From assembly GCF_020905375.1 (NCBI RefSeq), contig NZ_JAJJBU010000018.1:1-64000 (forward strand): a stretch of DNA of 64,000 nt, in the 5' to 3' direction. Positions 27,472 through 36,624 of the stretch are shown in pieces. The first letter of the stretch is position 1; every line of letters begins with the position of its first letter. This DNA is from Arthrobacter cryoconiti. GTDB lineage: Bacteria; Actinomycetota; Actinomycetes; Actinomycetales; Micrococcaceae. The notes under the pieces were generated by a model. It saw only the letters and a list, made by a program, of their open reading frames with translations, was not told where the DNA came from and did not search any database. The position numbers were made by a program, and so were the translations under genes.

Positions 27472-30159
27472 ATGCCACGCCGAAAACGGTGGCTTGAGGG
27501 AAACTTCCACTGCGAACAGCAATCGCCTAGTGTTTTAGCTGTGATACCTTCCGACGACGCCACGCACCAGTTCCCAGCTTTCGACGACCCCTCCGACGGT
27601 TATGTCCGCGTCCGAGGAGCCCGAGAAAACAATTTAAAGGACGTCGACGTCGATGTTCCCCGCGACGCGATCGTCGCCTTTACGGGAATCTCCGGCAGTG
27701 GGAAGTCCTCCTTGGCCTTCGGGACCATTTTTGCCGAAGCTCAACGCCGGTATTTCGAGTCGGTGGCACCTTATGCCCGCCGTCTGATCCAACAGGGCAA
27801 CACGCCGGACGTAGACGCTATCACCGGGCTCCCGCCCGCCGTCGCCCTGCAGCAGCGACGCGGAACACCCAGCACCCGATCCTCAGTGGGCACGCTCACC
27901 ACCTTGTCGAACTCCTTACGCATGCTCTTCTCCCGGGCTGGGGACTACCCAGCGGGTGCCGGCATCCTGTACTCGGATTCCTTCTCCCCCAACACCGTGA
28001 CCGGGGCGTGCCCGGTCTGCCACGGCTTAGGCATTGCCCATGCTGTCAGCGCCGATCTGCTGGTTCCTGATCCACAGCTGTCCATCCGTGAAGGCGCCGT
28101 CGCCGCATGGCCGGGCGCTTGGCAAGCCAAGAACCTGCGCGACATCCTCACCCATCTTGGCTACGACGTCGACCTGCCTTGGAATGAACTGCCGCCCGAG
28201 CAGCAGGACTGGATTCTCTTTACTGAGGAACAGCCTGTGGTGGAAGTAACGCCCCAGCGGGACCGCGTGGCGAAACCCTACAAAGGCAAGTTTTGGAGCG
28301 CGCGCAGCCACGTTCTGCATACCCTGGCTGATTCCAAGAGCGCGCCGATGCGCGAACGCGCGCTGGCCTTTATGCACTCCGGGCCCTGCCCAAGCTGCGG
28401 CGGCAGTGGCCTAAAACCCGAAGCCCTGGCCGTGACCATCGCTGGGCGAAACATTGCCGCCATGAACGCGCTGTCCCTGACGGACTTGGCTGATGTGCTG
28501 CGGCCCATCGCGGTTGCCGGAGGCGGAGAAGACGGGAGCCGGGACGCCGTCGCCGCAGCGATCTCCAAAGACCTCCTCCAACGCGTGAATGTGCTGACGG
28601 ATTTGGGGCTTGGCTACCTGAGCTTGGGTCGCTCCACGCCCACCCTATCCCCCGGTGAGATGCAGCGGCTGCGGATCGCCACGCAACTGCGGTCAGGACT
28701 TTTCGGGGTTATATATGTGCTGGATGAGCCGTCCGCCGGACTGCACCCCGCGGACGCCGAACCACTGTTGGAAGTGCTGGAGCAGCTGAAAGCCTCGGGC
28801 AATTCCGTGTTCGTGGTCGAACACAATATGGACGTGGTGCGCAAGGCTGACTGGTTAGTGGATGTGGGACCGCAAGCGGGCGAAAATGGTGGGCGCATAC
28901 TCTACAGTGGCCCGGTCGCGGGGCTGGCGCAGGTAGAGGAGTCGGTGACCCGTCCGTTTTTGCTGGGCACAGCCTCGCCTTCCGAATCGCTAACGTCCGG
29001 CAAGCGTTCACATCAGCCGGGCGGTGCTGGGGCTGACGGTACCGGAGCGAGCGGCGGTGATGTCGGCGGTGCTGGTGCTGAACTTGACCCGGCACCACGA
29101 CGTCGGGCTGCGCTGGGTTGGGTGGCGATGACGGGCGTCAGCTTGCACAACTTGGAAAACGTTGACGCGAACGTGCCGCTGGGCATCCTGACAGCGATCA
29201 CCGGGGTCTCCGGCTCCGGCAAATCGAGCTTGCTGCAGGTGGTGTCGAAAGCAGCCGGATCACACGTGCACACAGCTGAGTTGAATCCTTCGCACAAGGA
29301 TGACCCGACGCCGGATGCGGCCGAGGCTCCGGGCGGAGCCGTTGTGGCCCAGATTGACGGGCTGGAACTTTTGGACCGCTTGGTTCAAGTCGATCAGCGC
29401 CCAATCGGGCGGACACCGCGATCCAATTTGGCAACATATACGGGCATGTTTGACGCCGTTCGTCGGGAATTTGCGGCAACAGAGGGAGCCCGGGCACGCG
29501 GATTCGGGGCGGGACGGTTTTCGTTTAACGTAGCCGGCGGACGGTGTGAAGTCTGCCTCGGAGAAGGTTCAGTAGCGGTGGAGCTCTTGTTCCTGCCCGG
29601 TAGCTATGGGCCCTGCCCGGCCTGTCACGGTTCACGCTTCAACGACGCAACCCTTGAGGTCGAATACCACGGCAAGAACATCGCCGAAGTCTTGACGCTG
29701 AGTGTGGAAACAGCGGCAGACTTCCTTGCGGACATTCCTGCAGCAGCACGCAGTCTGGCCACCCTGCGTGAGGTGGGACTGGGCTATCTTCGCTTGGGTC
29801 AACCCGCAACCGAACTATCCGGCGGGGAAGCCCAGCGCATCAAATTGGCCACCGAGCTCCAACGAGCCCGCCGCGGCCACACCCTCTATCTTTTGGATGA
29901 ACCAACCACCGGACTTCACCCGTCCGATGTGCGGTTGTTAATGCACCAGCTCAACCGTCTGGTAGATGCCGGAAACACCGTGGTGGTGGTCGAACACGAT
30001 ATGGATGTTGCCGCTGCCGCTGACTGGGTCATTGATCTAGGTCCCTCAGGCGGGGCCGACGGCGGGCGCATCATGGCAGCCGGCACACCCGAAGACGTGG
30101 CCGCAAATAGCGCGAGCCGCACTGCACCGTATTTGTTGAAAGCTCTAGCGCCTCACTAA
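27472..30159 (+). CDS. UvrA-like ABC ATPase (class II)
   Basis: An 895-residue relative of the excinuclease subunit UvrA. Walker A sites are GISGSGKSS (residues 72-80) and, in the second half, GVSGSGKSS. Signature motifs [12 protein letters not shown] and [12 protein letters not shown] are both present, as are CxxC zinc knuckles (CPVCHG, CPSCGG, CEVCLG/CPACHG). Its length is short of the roughly 950 of housekeeping UvrA, which suggests loss of UvrB-contacting parts, as in class II UvrA proteins linked to drug and DNA-damage tolerance. The start is uncertain: ATG 27472 has only a weak site, and GTG 27541 is possible. An Ala/Gly-rich linker lies at about residues 515-540. Confidence 0.87.
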   Translation: MPRRKRWLEGNFHCEQQSPSVLAVIPSDDATHQFPAFDDPSDGYVRVRGARENNLKDVDVDVPRDAIVAFTGISGSGKSSLAFGTIFAEAQRRYFESVAPYARRLIQQGNTPDVDAITGLPPAVALQQRRGTPSTRSSVGTLTTLSNSLRMLFSRAGDYPAGAGILYSDSFSPNTVTGACPVCHGLGIAHAVSADLLVPDPQLSIREGAVAAWPGAWQAKNLRDILTHLGYDVDLPWNELPPEQQDWILFTEEQPVVEVTPQRDRVAKPYKGKFWSARSHVLHTLADSKSAPMRERALAFMHSGPCPSCGGSGLKPEALAVTIAGRNIAAMNALSLTDLADVLRPIAVAGGGEDGSRDAVAAAISKDLLQRVNVLTDLGLGYLSLGRSTPTLSPGEMQRLRIATQLRSGLFGVIYVLDEPSAGLHPADAEPLLEVLEQLKASGNSVFVVEHNMDVVRKADWLVDVGPQAGENGGRILYSGPVAGLAQVEESVTRPFLLGTASPSESLTSGKRSHQPGGAGADGTGASGGDVGGAGAELDPAPRRRAALGWVAMTGVSLHNLENVDANVPLGILTAITGVSGSGKSSLLQVVSKAAGSHVHTAELNPSHKDDPTPDAAEAPGGAVVAQIDGLELLDRLVQVDQRPIGRTPRSNLATYTGMFDAVRREFAATEGARARGFGAGRFSFNVAGGRCEVCLGEGSVAVELLFLPGSYGPCPACHGSRFNDATLEVEYHGKNIAEVLTLSVETAADFLADIPAAARSLATLREVGLGYLRLGQPATELSGGEAQRIKLATELQRARRGHTLYLLDEPTTGLHPSDVRLLMHQLNRLVDAGNTVVVVEHDMDVAAAADWVIDLGPSGGADGGRIMAAGTPEDVAANSASRTAPYLLKALAPH

Positions 30160-30180
30160 GTCCTTGAGGAGCTGAAGTTT

Positions 30181-31437
30181 TTAGAGGAGCGGGCGCAGCG
30201 GAACCAGAACCACTTCGCTGAACCGGGCCAGCGGGGACCGGTGCTGCCATTCCTTTATGGTCAGTTCTTTCGAGTTCTTGCTGTCAAATTCGAATATTTT
30301 CTGCATATCCGAGGCAAAATCCTCGTCATGGATTTCCAGATTTATCTCGTAATTGCCCGTCAGGCTCAGCCGGTCAATATTGGCACTGCCTACCGTTGAC
30401 CAACTGCCATCGATGGTGGCTGTCTTGGCATGGATCATGGCATTGCGGTACAGAAGAATGGTCACGCCATCCTCCAGCAAGGAACGGTAGAACCCGCGGG
30501 ACAGCCAGTCAGAGAGAACGTGGTTTGAATCCTCAGGGAGGATGATTCGAACATCCACACCACGCCGGCTAGCTGCCAGCAGGGCCTTAAGAATCTGCTG
30601 GTCCGGGATGAAATATGCCATGGTCACGTAAATGTGGTCCTGCGCCCTGGCAATAGCGTCAAGATAGACCCCGCGGATGGGATAAACAAGATTCGCCGGG
30701 ATATTGTTTACCGCACGGATCCTCGGTTCCCACACCTCCGGACTGGTCTGGGGAATCTTCGGGGTGGATTTGGAAGCGTTCTTGTTCCACACGTTCGCAA
30801 ATGCTTGACGGAGATCCCAAACTGAGGGTCCCACTAACCGCAGATGAGTGTCCCGCCATTCAGTGGCGTACAGGGAACCGATGTTGTAGCCGCCCACAAA
30901 CCCGATCTGATCGTCCACCACCAGAAGCTTGCGATGGTCCAGTCCAGTACTACGGACGGTGTTAACAAGCATCGCGGTGCGGACCACGGGGAAACGGTAA
31001 ACGTGAACATCCGGATGGAATTGAAAAAAGGATCGCGGCACCACCAAGTTGGCGAAGCCGTCGTAGATGACATAAACATCCACTCCACGCGCCGCTGCTT
31101 CATTGATCGCGCTCTTGAACCGCTGTCCGGTTTCGTCGTTTTTCCAGATAAACGTTTCAATCAGAATGGTATCTTTTGCTTCGCGAATCGCCTCAAGCAT
31201 GTCTGTGTAGAGATCGGCCCCGAAAGTGTAGGTCGTCAGCTCCGTGTCAGAGACCTTCTTGTCAAAGATGCCAGGATGCGGGAAGCCTTTGCGCTTGCTC
31301 CGACCCTTTTTCTTGACCATGTCCAGGACCACAAGTCCGGCGATCACCGCCCCTTGAACCGCGGCAAAAGCCAACATCAAACGCACAAGGGTCTTTCCGG
31401 CGACCTCAGCAACGGGCTCGGGGTGCAATTCTTCCAT
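30181..31437 (-). CDS. Phospholipase D-family cardiolipin synthase-like protein
   Basis: A 418-residue membrane enzyme. One transmembrane helix at about residues 20-40 (VRLMLAFAAVQGAVIAGLVV) is followed by a basic stretch and two PLD domains with HxKx4D motifs at 168-175 (HRKLLVVD) and 336-343 (HAKTATID). Both motifs are intact, so activity is expected. Bacterial enzymes of this kind join two phosphatidylglycerols into cardiolipin. The gene is convergent with the UvrA-like gene and divergent from the SbnA-like gene. Confidence 0.85.
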   Translation of the reverse strand: MEELHPEPVAEVAGKTLVRLMLAFAAVQGAVIAGLVVLDMVKKKGRSKRKGFPHPGIFDKKVSDTELTTYTFGADLYTDMLEAIREAKDTILIETFIWKNDETGQRFKSAINEAAARGVDVYVIYDGFANLVVPRSFFQFHPDVHVYRFPVVRTAMLVNTVRSTGLDHRKLLVVDDQIGFVGGYNIGSLYATEWRDTHLRLVGPSVWDLRQAFANVWNKNASKSTPKIPQTSPEVWEPRIRAVNNIPANLVYPIRGVYLDAIARAQDHIYVTMAYFIPDQQILKALLAASRRGVDVRIILPEDSNHVLSDWLSRGFYRSLLEDGVTILLYRNAMIHAKTATIDGSWSTVGSANIDRLSLTGNYEINLEIHDEDFASDMQKIFEFDSKNSKELTIKEWQHRSPLARFSEVVLVPLRPLL

Positions 31438-31572
31438 GCAGAAAGTCTAGCGGTTACTGGCCGAATCAAAGGTGCGAAACGTGCACCTAGACTCGCCCAC
31501 ATTCAAGGTACTGCGAGATCAAATGTTGGTTCTAGACTTGGTGCACATTGAGAAAGTATCTGAGGGGACATT

Positions 31573-32565
31573 GTGGATAGTTTAGGGACGCTCAAACCAT
31601 TTGTAACTCCCACTGTGAAGGTTGGCCGCCTCTTTAACGCCTACGACGTCGAAATTTACGCCAAGCTTGACCTGCTCCAGCTCGCTGGCAGCACCAAGGA
31701 GCGCACTGCCAATGGACTCATCGAGGATCTCCTCGATTCTGGCAAGCTGGTACCAGGCGGGATGATCATTGAATCCACCTCCGGGAATCTCGGGATCGCC
31801 TTAGCGCGGCAGTGCGTAGTGCGGGGGCTCCGCTTCACGGCTGTGGTCGACGAAAACGCTAATCCGCTAGCCCTGGAACTCATGGAAGCGTACGGGGCTA
31901 CGGTGAATCACGTTCAGACTCCGCCGGACGGCAACAAACTCGCTGCTCGACGCCGTCGGGTCACTGATCTCCTGGCAGCGAATCCCGGTTCCGTGACCAC
32001 CAATCAATATGGTTCGCTGGCCAACCCGCGTGCACACTTTGAAACAACCATGCCGGAGATCATGGCAGGATCTGGCGGAAAACTGGACTATCTCTTCATT
32101 GCCACCAGCACCACTGGCACGCTTCTTGGCTGCCAGCAGTACGTTCGAGCCCACAGCCTGGACACCAAAATCGTGGCCGTTGATTCAGTCGGTTCCGTCC
32201 TCTTCGGTGGGACGGCTGGCACCCGCCGGCTCCCGGGGCTGGGCGCCGGAGTTCTGCCAGAACTGGCGGCCTCTGCCGAGCCGGATCTGGTCTTTGCGGT
32301 GGAGGAAATCGATATGGTCCGCGGCTGCCGGCGGCTGGCACATCGCGAGGGCATATTGGCTGGCGCGTCAACGGGAGCCATTGTTGCCGCCATGGGCACA
32401 CTCCTACCCACACTGGATGCCGGCTCACGTGTGGCGTTCATGGTCCACGACACCGGTGTTCCCTACTTACAGACCGTTTACAACGATGAGTGGGTTCGCG
32501 ACACCTTGAACGCCGAGCCTGAGCTAGAAGCTGAGACTGGTGCACAGGAGCTTTCGGCGAAGTGA
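31573..32565 (+). CDS. SbnA/cysteine synthase-like PLP enzyme
   Basis: A 330-residue fold-type II PLP enzyme. The lysine for PLP is K42 in LAGSTKERTANG, the substrate loop is ESTSGNLGIALA, and the phosphate-binding glycines are STTGTLLG. The sequence is nearer to SbnA (which makes the diaminopropionate precursor from O-phosphoserine and glutamate) and rhizobial Y4xP-type proteins than to CysK or CysM. The GTG start follows GAGGGG. Its stop overlaps the next GTG by four bases, opening a coupled three-gene unit. The promoter area holds two imperfect direct repeats beginning CTAGACT (31487 and 31532). Confidence 0.8.
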   Translation: MDSLGTLKPFVTPTVKVGRLFNAYDVEIYAKLDLLQLAGSTKERTANGLIEDLLDSGKLVPGGMIIESTSGNLGIALARQCVVRGLRFTAVVDENANPLALELMEAYGATVNHVQTPPDGNKLAARRRRVTDLLAANPGSVTTNQYGSLANPRAHFETTMPEIMAGSGGKLDYLFIATSTTGTLLGCQQYVRAHSLDTKIVAVDSVGSVLFGGTAGTRRLPGLGAGVLPELAASAEPDLVFAVEEIDMVRGCRRLAHREGILAGASTGAIVAAMGTLLPTLDAGSRVAFMVHDTGVPYLQTVYNDEWVRDTLNAEPELEAETGAQELSAK

Positions 32566-34265
32566 TCCGCATAGCCGTCATTGGCGGCGGACCAAAGAGC
32601 CTCTATGCGTTGCTGGCCCTCCATGACGCTCTTTCCGGCACCGGATTTGCTGCTGCGAAACTTTCTGCGGAGGGACGTCCCTCCACTGGATTTCCTGCCA
32701 CCGCAAAAGCGCAGCTCGTCGTTGATGTTTACGATCCGTTGCCCCCGGGAGCAGGGAGCGTTTGGCGGGTTGACCAGCCTGAGATCCTGCGTTTGAACGT
32801 TAACGCCGGCATTGTCGATGCTTCCTCGTCGCTAAGTGGCGAGGACTTCGGCCGGTGGGTGAATCGGGTGGTCCCGGAGCTGGCACAGGAAAAGTATCCG
32901 CCACGGGCCGTGGTGGGCCGGTATCTGAGAGAGCAGTTCCAGCTTTTGTCCCAGCACGGGAACTTCGCCGTGACCCATGCACCCTTCGTCGTGACCGGCG
33001 TCGAACGTACCGGTCCGCGATGGCACGTCAGCGGCTCCTTCGGGACGCAATCCTATGACGAGGTGCTCGTGGCCACCGGTCACGGCTTGGCGCAGGCAAT
33101 CATCGCGGATCCGGTGCCAGGGGCTTTGAATACGAATCCGCTGATCGGGGACTACGCCGCATTCACTTGCGCACAGATCCCTGCAGGGTCAGAGGTGTGG
33201 ATTCGTGGAGCTTCCTTGACGGCTTACGATGCTGCGTTGCTGTTGACGGAGGGCAGGGGCGGGACCTGGTTGCGGGACCCGGACGACGCCGGCAAGGAGT
33301 CCCAATGGCGCTACGGTGCCAGCGGGAAAGAGCCGCGACGAATCACGTTCTTCTCCCGCAGTGCATCACTGATGGATCCCAAGAGCGAGAGCGTGCCTAC
33401 TGATATTGCCACGTGTCTGACAGTGCACAAAGAGCGGCTGCGCCAGTGGGGCAGGCAGGTGCGGGAGTCGACGTCCACCCCGCAGCTGACTCAGGCTGGA
33501 CTGTGGGCGATCCTGCTGCACGGTGCCCAGGATTGTGCCCGCGTCATGGGTTTGGAAGTCAGCGCGCTGTCGTTGTGGCGCACTGCTTTGACCGGGATAT
33601 CGGTTGAGCTTGGCACTGGGACGCCGCCTCTATCCCAGCCGCACCCTGCGGCGATGGCTCTGCGGAACAGCTTGGCCGTGAATGATCTCAAGGCGCCGTT
33701 GACCACCGGCTGGCTTTGGGCCAGGGTGTGGTCTGGGCTCTATGCCGAGCTGGTGTCTGTTATGGACAGATTGCCACAAAGTACCCGTGAAGCAGGCCGT
33801 TTCGCCAGAGTGGCTCACAGCCTGGAAAAGTTCACTTTCGGCCCTCCTGAGCTGACGGCTCGCAAGTTGTTGGCGCTTTTTGATGCTGGAATCCTTCACG
33901 TTGCGAGGTCCCAGGAGAGACCGCCGACGTCGGCCGTTCTCATTGATGCTGTGACTCCTGCACCCGGGGCGCTTCGCTCCGCGGCGCCCGGAGGAGATCC
34001 TAATAGTGAGATTTTTGCGCAGCTTCTAAACGCTGGCGTAGTCTCGATCCGCCCGGGCGACCGCGGCCTATTAACCGAAGCCGATGGGACGTGTGTGGCA
34101 CAGGATGGCACCCGCAGTGAATCGTTGGCGGCGCTGGGCCGTCCTACGGAAGGCCCTACTTTGGGCCACGACACTCTTAACCGTTCCCTGCATGGGGAAT
34201 ACCGTTTATGGGCTCAGCGAGTTGCTGGCCTAGCCCTGATCAAAACGACCCCTAGGACACTGTGA
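32562..34265 (+). CDS. FAD/NAD(P)-binding protein (NAD_binding_9-like)
   Basis: A 567-residue flavoprotein. The dinucleotide motif VIGGGPKSLYALLAL is at residues 5-19, followed by VDVYDPLPPGAGSVWRVDQPEILRLNV and a second-site segment DEVLVATGHGLAQ. This is the layout of the NAD_binding_9 group, which resembles N-hydroxylating monooxygenases but has few characterised members. The GTG start overlaps the preceding gene and the stop overlaps the following one. It probably oxidises or reduces the amino-acid product of the SbnA-like enzyme; that is inference from coupling. Confidence 0.75.
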   Translation: MIRIAVIGGGPKSLYALLALHDALSGTGFAAAKLSAEGRPSTGFPATAKAQLVVDVYDPLPPGAGSVWRVDQPEILRLNVNAGIVDASSSLSGEDFGRWVNRVVPELAQEKYPPRAVVGRYLREQFQLLSQHGNFAVTHAPFVVTGVERTGPRWHVSGSFGTQSYDEVLVATGHGLAQAIIADPVPGALNTNPLIGDYAAFTCAQIPAGSEVWIRGASLTAYDAALLLTEGRGGTWLRDPDDAGKESQWRYGASGKEPRRITFFSRSASLMDPKSESVPTDIATCLTVHKERLRQWGRQVRESTSTPQLTQAGLWAILLHGAQDCARVMGLEVSALSLWRTALTGISVELGTGTPPLSQPHPAAMALRNSLAVNDLKAPLTTGWLWARVWSGLYAELVSVMDRLPQSTREAGRFARVAHSLEKFTFGPPELTARKLLALFDAGILHVARSQERPPTSAVLIDAVTPAPGALRSAAPGGDPNSEIFAQLLNAGVVSIRPGDRGLLTEADGTCVAQDGTRSESLAALGRPTEGPTLGHDTLNRSLHGEYRLWAQRVAGLALIKTTPRTL

Positions 34266-35671
34266 TGGACGAAAAAATGCACGGCACGGCTCGGTTGACT
34301 GCCCGGTTGGAGCCTTGGATGGAGGAGCTGCTGGGCGACCCGGCGCTCTGCGCGGAGCTGGTTGAGAGCCACGGCTCCCCCGTCAACATTCACAACTTTG
34401 ACGCTTTGGGACGCAACGTGAGCGAATTACGTACCGCGGCGGCTGCACACGGGATCGACTTTGAAATTTATTATGCCCGTAAGGCGAATAAGACCATGGG
34501 TGCTCTTGATCGGGCCGTTCGGGAAGGATGCGGCGTGGACGTCGCAAGCCTGAACGAGTTGCGTCAGTGCCTGGATGCAGGGGTGCCAGCGGGGCGGATC
34601 ATTGTCAGTGCGGCCGTGAAATCCAAGGCCTTACTTGAGGTGGCCATTGACTCCGGGGTGACCATCAGTTTGGACAATGAGGACGAGTTGCGTGATGCCA
34701 TGGAACTGGCCGGCTGCAAGGCTGAGACGCTCAAGATCGCGTTGCGGCTGGCCATTGAGCACCCGCTGATCCCGCCGACCCGTTTTGGCCTTCTTGCTCC
34801 CGAATGGCTGCGCATACTCTCCGACGGCGCAGTTGCTAGCCGCGTCAAGGTCGCAGGCATTCACTTCCATCTCAACGGCTATGCAGCGAATGCGCGGTCC
34901 GTGGGAATCCACCAGGCCCTGGCCGTGATCGGCCAGCTACGAGGCATGGGCCACGAGCCAAGCTTCGTGGATATGGGCGGTGGAATACCGATGTCCTATC
35001 TGGACAGTGCGCAGCAGTGGGACGATTTTTGGTCCCGGTTGGCGCAGTTGCCCGACGGCGACGAGTCCCTGACGTGGAAATCGGACAGGCTAGGTGCCGC
35101 AGGATCGCTTCCCGGGACGGGCGTCTACCCCTATCACCAGAGACTCATCCGGGGCGGTTGGCTAGATGAAGTGCTGGGGTATGTGCCTGAATCTGGAACG
35201 GATTCCATTGCCGAAGAGCTGCGTGCTGCCAAGATTCAGCTGCGCTGTGAGCCAGGGCGCTCACTCATGGATGGTTGCGGGCTTACTCTCACCGAAGTTG
35301 CGTTCACCAAGGACCGTAGCGACGGCGTTCCGTTGGTGGGTCTGCATATGAACCGGACACAGTGCCGGTCTACGTCGGCTGATTTCTTGCTTGATCCGGT
35401 GCTTGTCCACGCCGCACCTCCCCGGCGGAAACGTCGTTTTGAGAGCGCATTTCTGGTGGGTGCCTACTGCATTGAGGAGGAGCTATTGTTGCGTAGACGT
35501 TTTGAATTCCCGGCAGGGGTGGCCGCTGGCGATCTGATTGCGTTCCCCAATACAGCAGGATATTTGATGCACATTGTGGAAAGTGCCTCCCATCAGCTGC
35601 CCCTTGCCGCCAATGTTCTCTGGGATGGGAACGCATGGGTGGCGGACGGTATTGATGGGGTGAAACTGTAG
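34262..35671 (+). CDS. Y4yA-like PLP-dependent decarboxylase (fold type III)
   Basis: A 469-residue protein of the diaminopimelate/ornithine decarboxylase fold. The PLP lysine is K74 in EIYYARKANKT, a histidine-rich strand GIHFHLNGYA follows, then FVDMGGGIP for phosphate binding and LRCEPGRSLMDGCG. It resembles the Y4yA group named from a rhizobial symbiotic plasmid, whose reaction is unknown. SbnH, which decarboxylates a staphyloferrin B intermediate, shares this fold. The GTG at 34262 overlaps the upstream stop; the ATG at 34265 is the alternative start. It ends the three-gene cassette. Confidence 0.78.
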   Translation: MMDEKMHGTARLTARLEPWMEELLGDPALCAELVESHGSPVNIHNFDALGRNVSELRTAAAAHGIDFEIYYARKANKTMGALDRAVREGCGVDVASLNELRQCLDAGVPAGRIIVSAAVKSKALLEVAIDSGVTISLDNEDELRDAMELAGCKAETLKIALRLAIEHPLIPPTRFGLLAPEWLRILSDGAVASRVKVAGIHFHLNGYAANARSVGIHQALAVIGQLRGMGHEPSFVDMGGGIPMSYLDSAQQWDDFWSRLAQLPDGDESLTWKSDRLGAAGSLPGTGVYPYHQRLIRGGWLDEVLGYVPESGTDSIAEELRAAKIQLRCEPGRSLMDGCGLTLTEVAFTKDRSDGVPLVGLHMNRTQCRSTSADFLLDPVLVHAAPPRRKRRFESAFLVGAYCIEEELLLRRRFEFPAGVAAGDLIAFPNTAGYLMHIVESASHQLPLAANVLWDGNAWVADGIDGVKL

Positions 35672-36141
35672 GCGGGGGTTCGCGGGTGGAATGGCAAGGA
35701 CCAAGATTCTGCATCGATGCATCCAAAACAACCTAACGCTCCGGGACGTTTCTCAGCGTGGCTAGACGTTCTTTTCGCCGTTGTCACCCTGAAGTCGCCA
35801 AGATATTGGCTGCCTCTTTTCAACGATATTCAGCGTCGTAACAACGTCCAGCGTTTATCCGCGAGTTGGATCTCTTTGTAAATCTCGTATAGCCCGTACA
35901 GCTGCCATGTGATGGCACAGTCTGTCATCCGTATTTATCATGCGGATACTGGTACAAGGGATGATAATGCCCATGAACAAGCCCTGGTTCACAAAATGCA
36001 CCTATTTCGCAGCGGTAGCGTCCTCTATGGGCCCCGGCGAAACAGCGCTCCCAAAATACTGATTCGTACGCCAGTAGTTTGTGGACTTTCAAAGCGGCGG
36101 AGAATAGTACGATGCCGTCCTAGTCAATACTGATTCATTGT
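35672..36141. other. AT-richer non-coding boundary before the restriction island
   Basis: This 470-base stretch has more A and T than its neighbours and no gene with a family signature. A palindrome TGCATCGATGCA occurs at about 35711. Between the biosynthetic cassette and the restriction operon it may mark one end of an acquired segment. No integrase, terminal repeats or tRNA was seen. Confidence 0.4.
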
Positions 36142-36615
36142 CTACAAAAGTCCGTACCATCGTTTTAGGAAATTCGAAAGCGCCAGGGGATCCGACTTGG
36201 CCGGGTCAATATGGAATGGAGGCAGTAGATCCAAAGTCTTCACAACGTCGGATTTCATTAGCTCCGCGAAAGGCTTACGTGCTACTTGAAATCTGATGCC
36301 TTGTTTCCATATTTCCCATGTTTCGTCTGTTACAAAACGCCTTTTGCGTAGATCTAGTTCATCCTCACACAATCTCAGGTATTGCAGACAGAGTTTGGCA
36401 TCGGTTTCGTTCAGGCCCGCAACGGGTATCTCAACTCCGATGTCAAACGACAACCTGTCAACGATAGACCAATAGCGTTGAACATAGACAAGCTCGAATT
36501 CCCGGTGCCGTTGTTTCCTTGCGGTAACAAGCTGCATAATCGCGAAAATGACGGCCAGTGCTGTCAGTACCGATGCGATGGCGGACACCGCTTCCCAAAT
36601 TTCGTGCACAATCAT
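36142..36615 (-). CDS. DUF4760-like single-pass membrane protein
   Basis: 157 residues: an N-terminal transmembrane helix (WEAVSAIASVLTALAVIFAI, about residues 7-26) followed by a basic stretch and a helical cytoplasmic domain rich in aromatic and charged residues (YVQRYWSIVDRLSFDI). This is the look of DUF4760-type proteins. It begins nine bases after the hsdR stop on the same strand, so it is probably the last gene of the type I restriction operon. Similar one-helix proteins occur near phage-defence loci, but a role is unproven. Confidence 0.6.
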   Translation of the reverse strand: MIVHEIWEAVSAIASVLTALAVIFAIMQLVTARKQRHREFELVYVQRYWSIVDRLSFDIGVEIPVAGLNETDAKLCLQYLRLCEDELDLRKRRFVTDETWEIWKQGIRFQVARKPFAELMKSDVVKTLDLLPPFHIDPAKSDPLALSNFLKRWYGLL

Positions 36616-36624
36616 TCCTATCGA

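Noticed and set aside
35711-35722. Palindrome TGCATCGATGCA as a possible attachment site
   Set aside because: No second copy, integrase or tRNA was seen, so an attachment role is not supported.
35909-36133. 74-codon forward frame before the restriction island
   Set aside because: AT-rich, no ribosome site and no family-like sequence.
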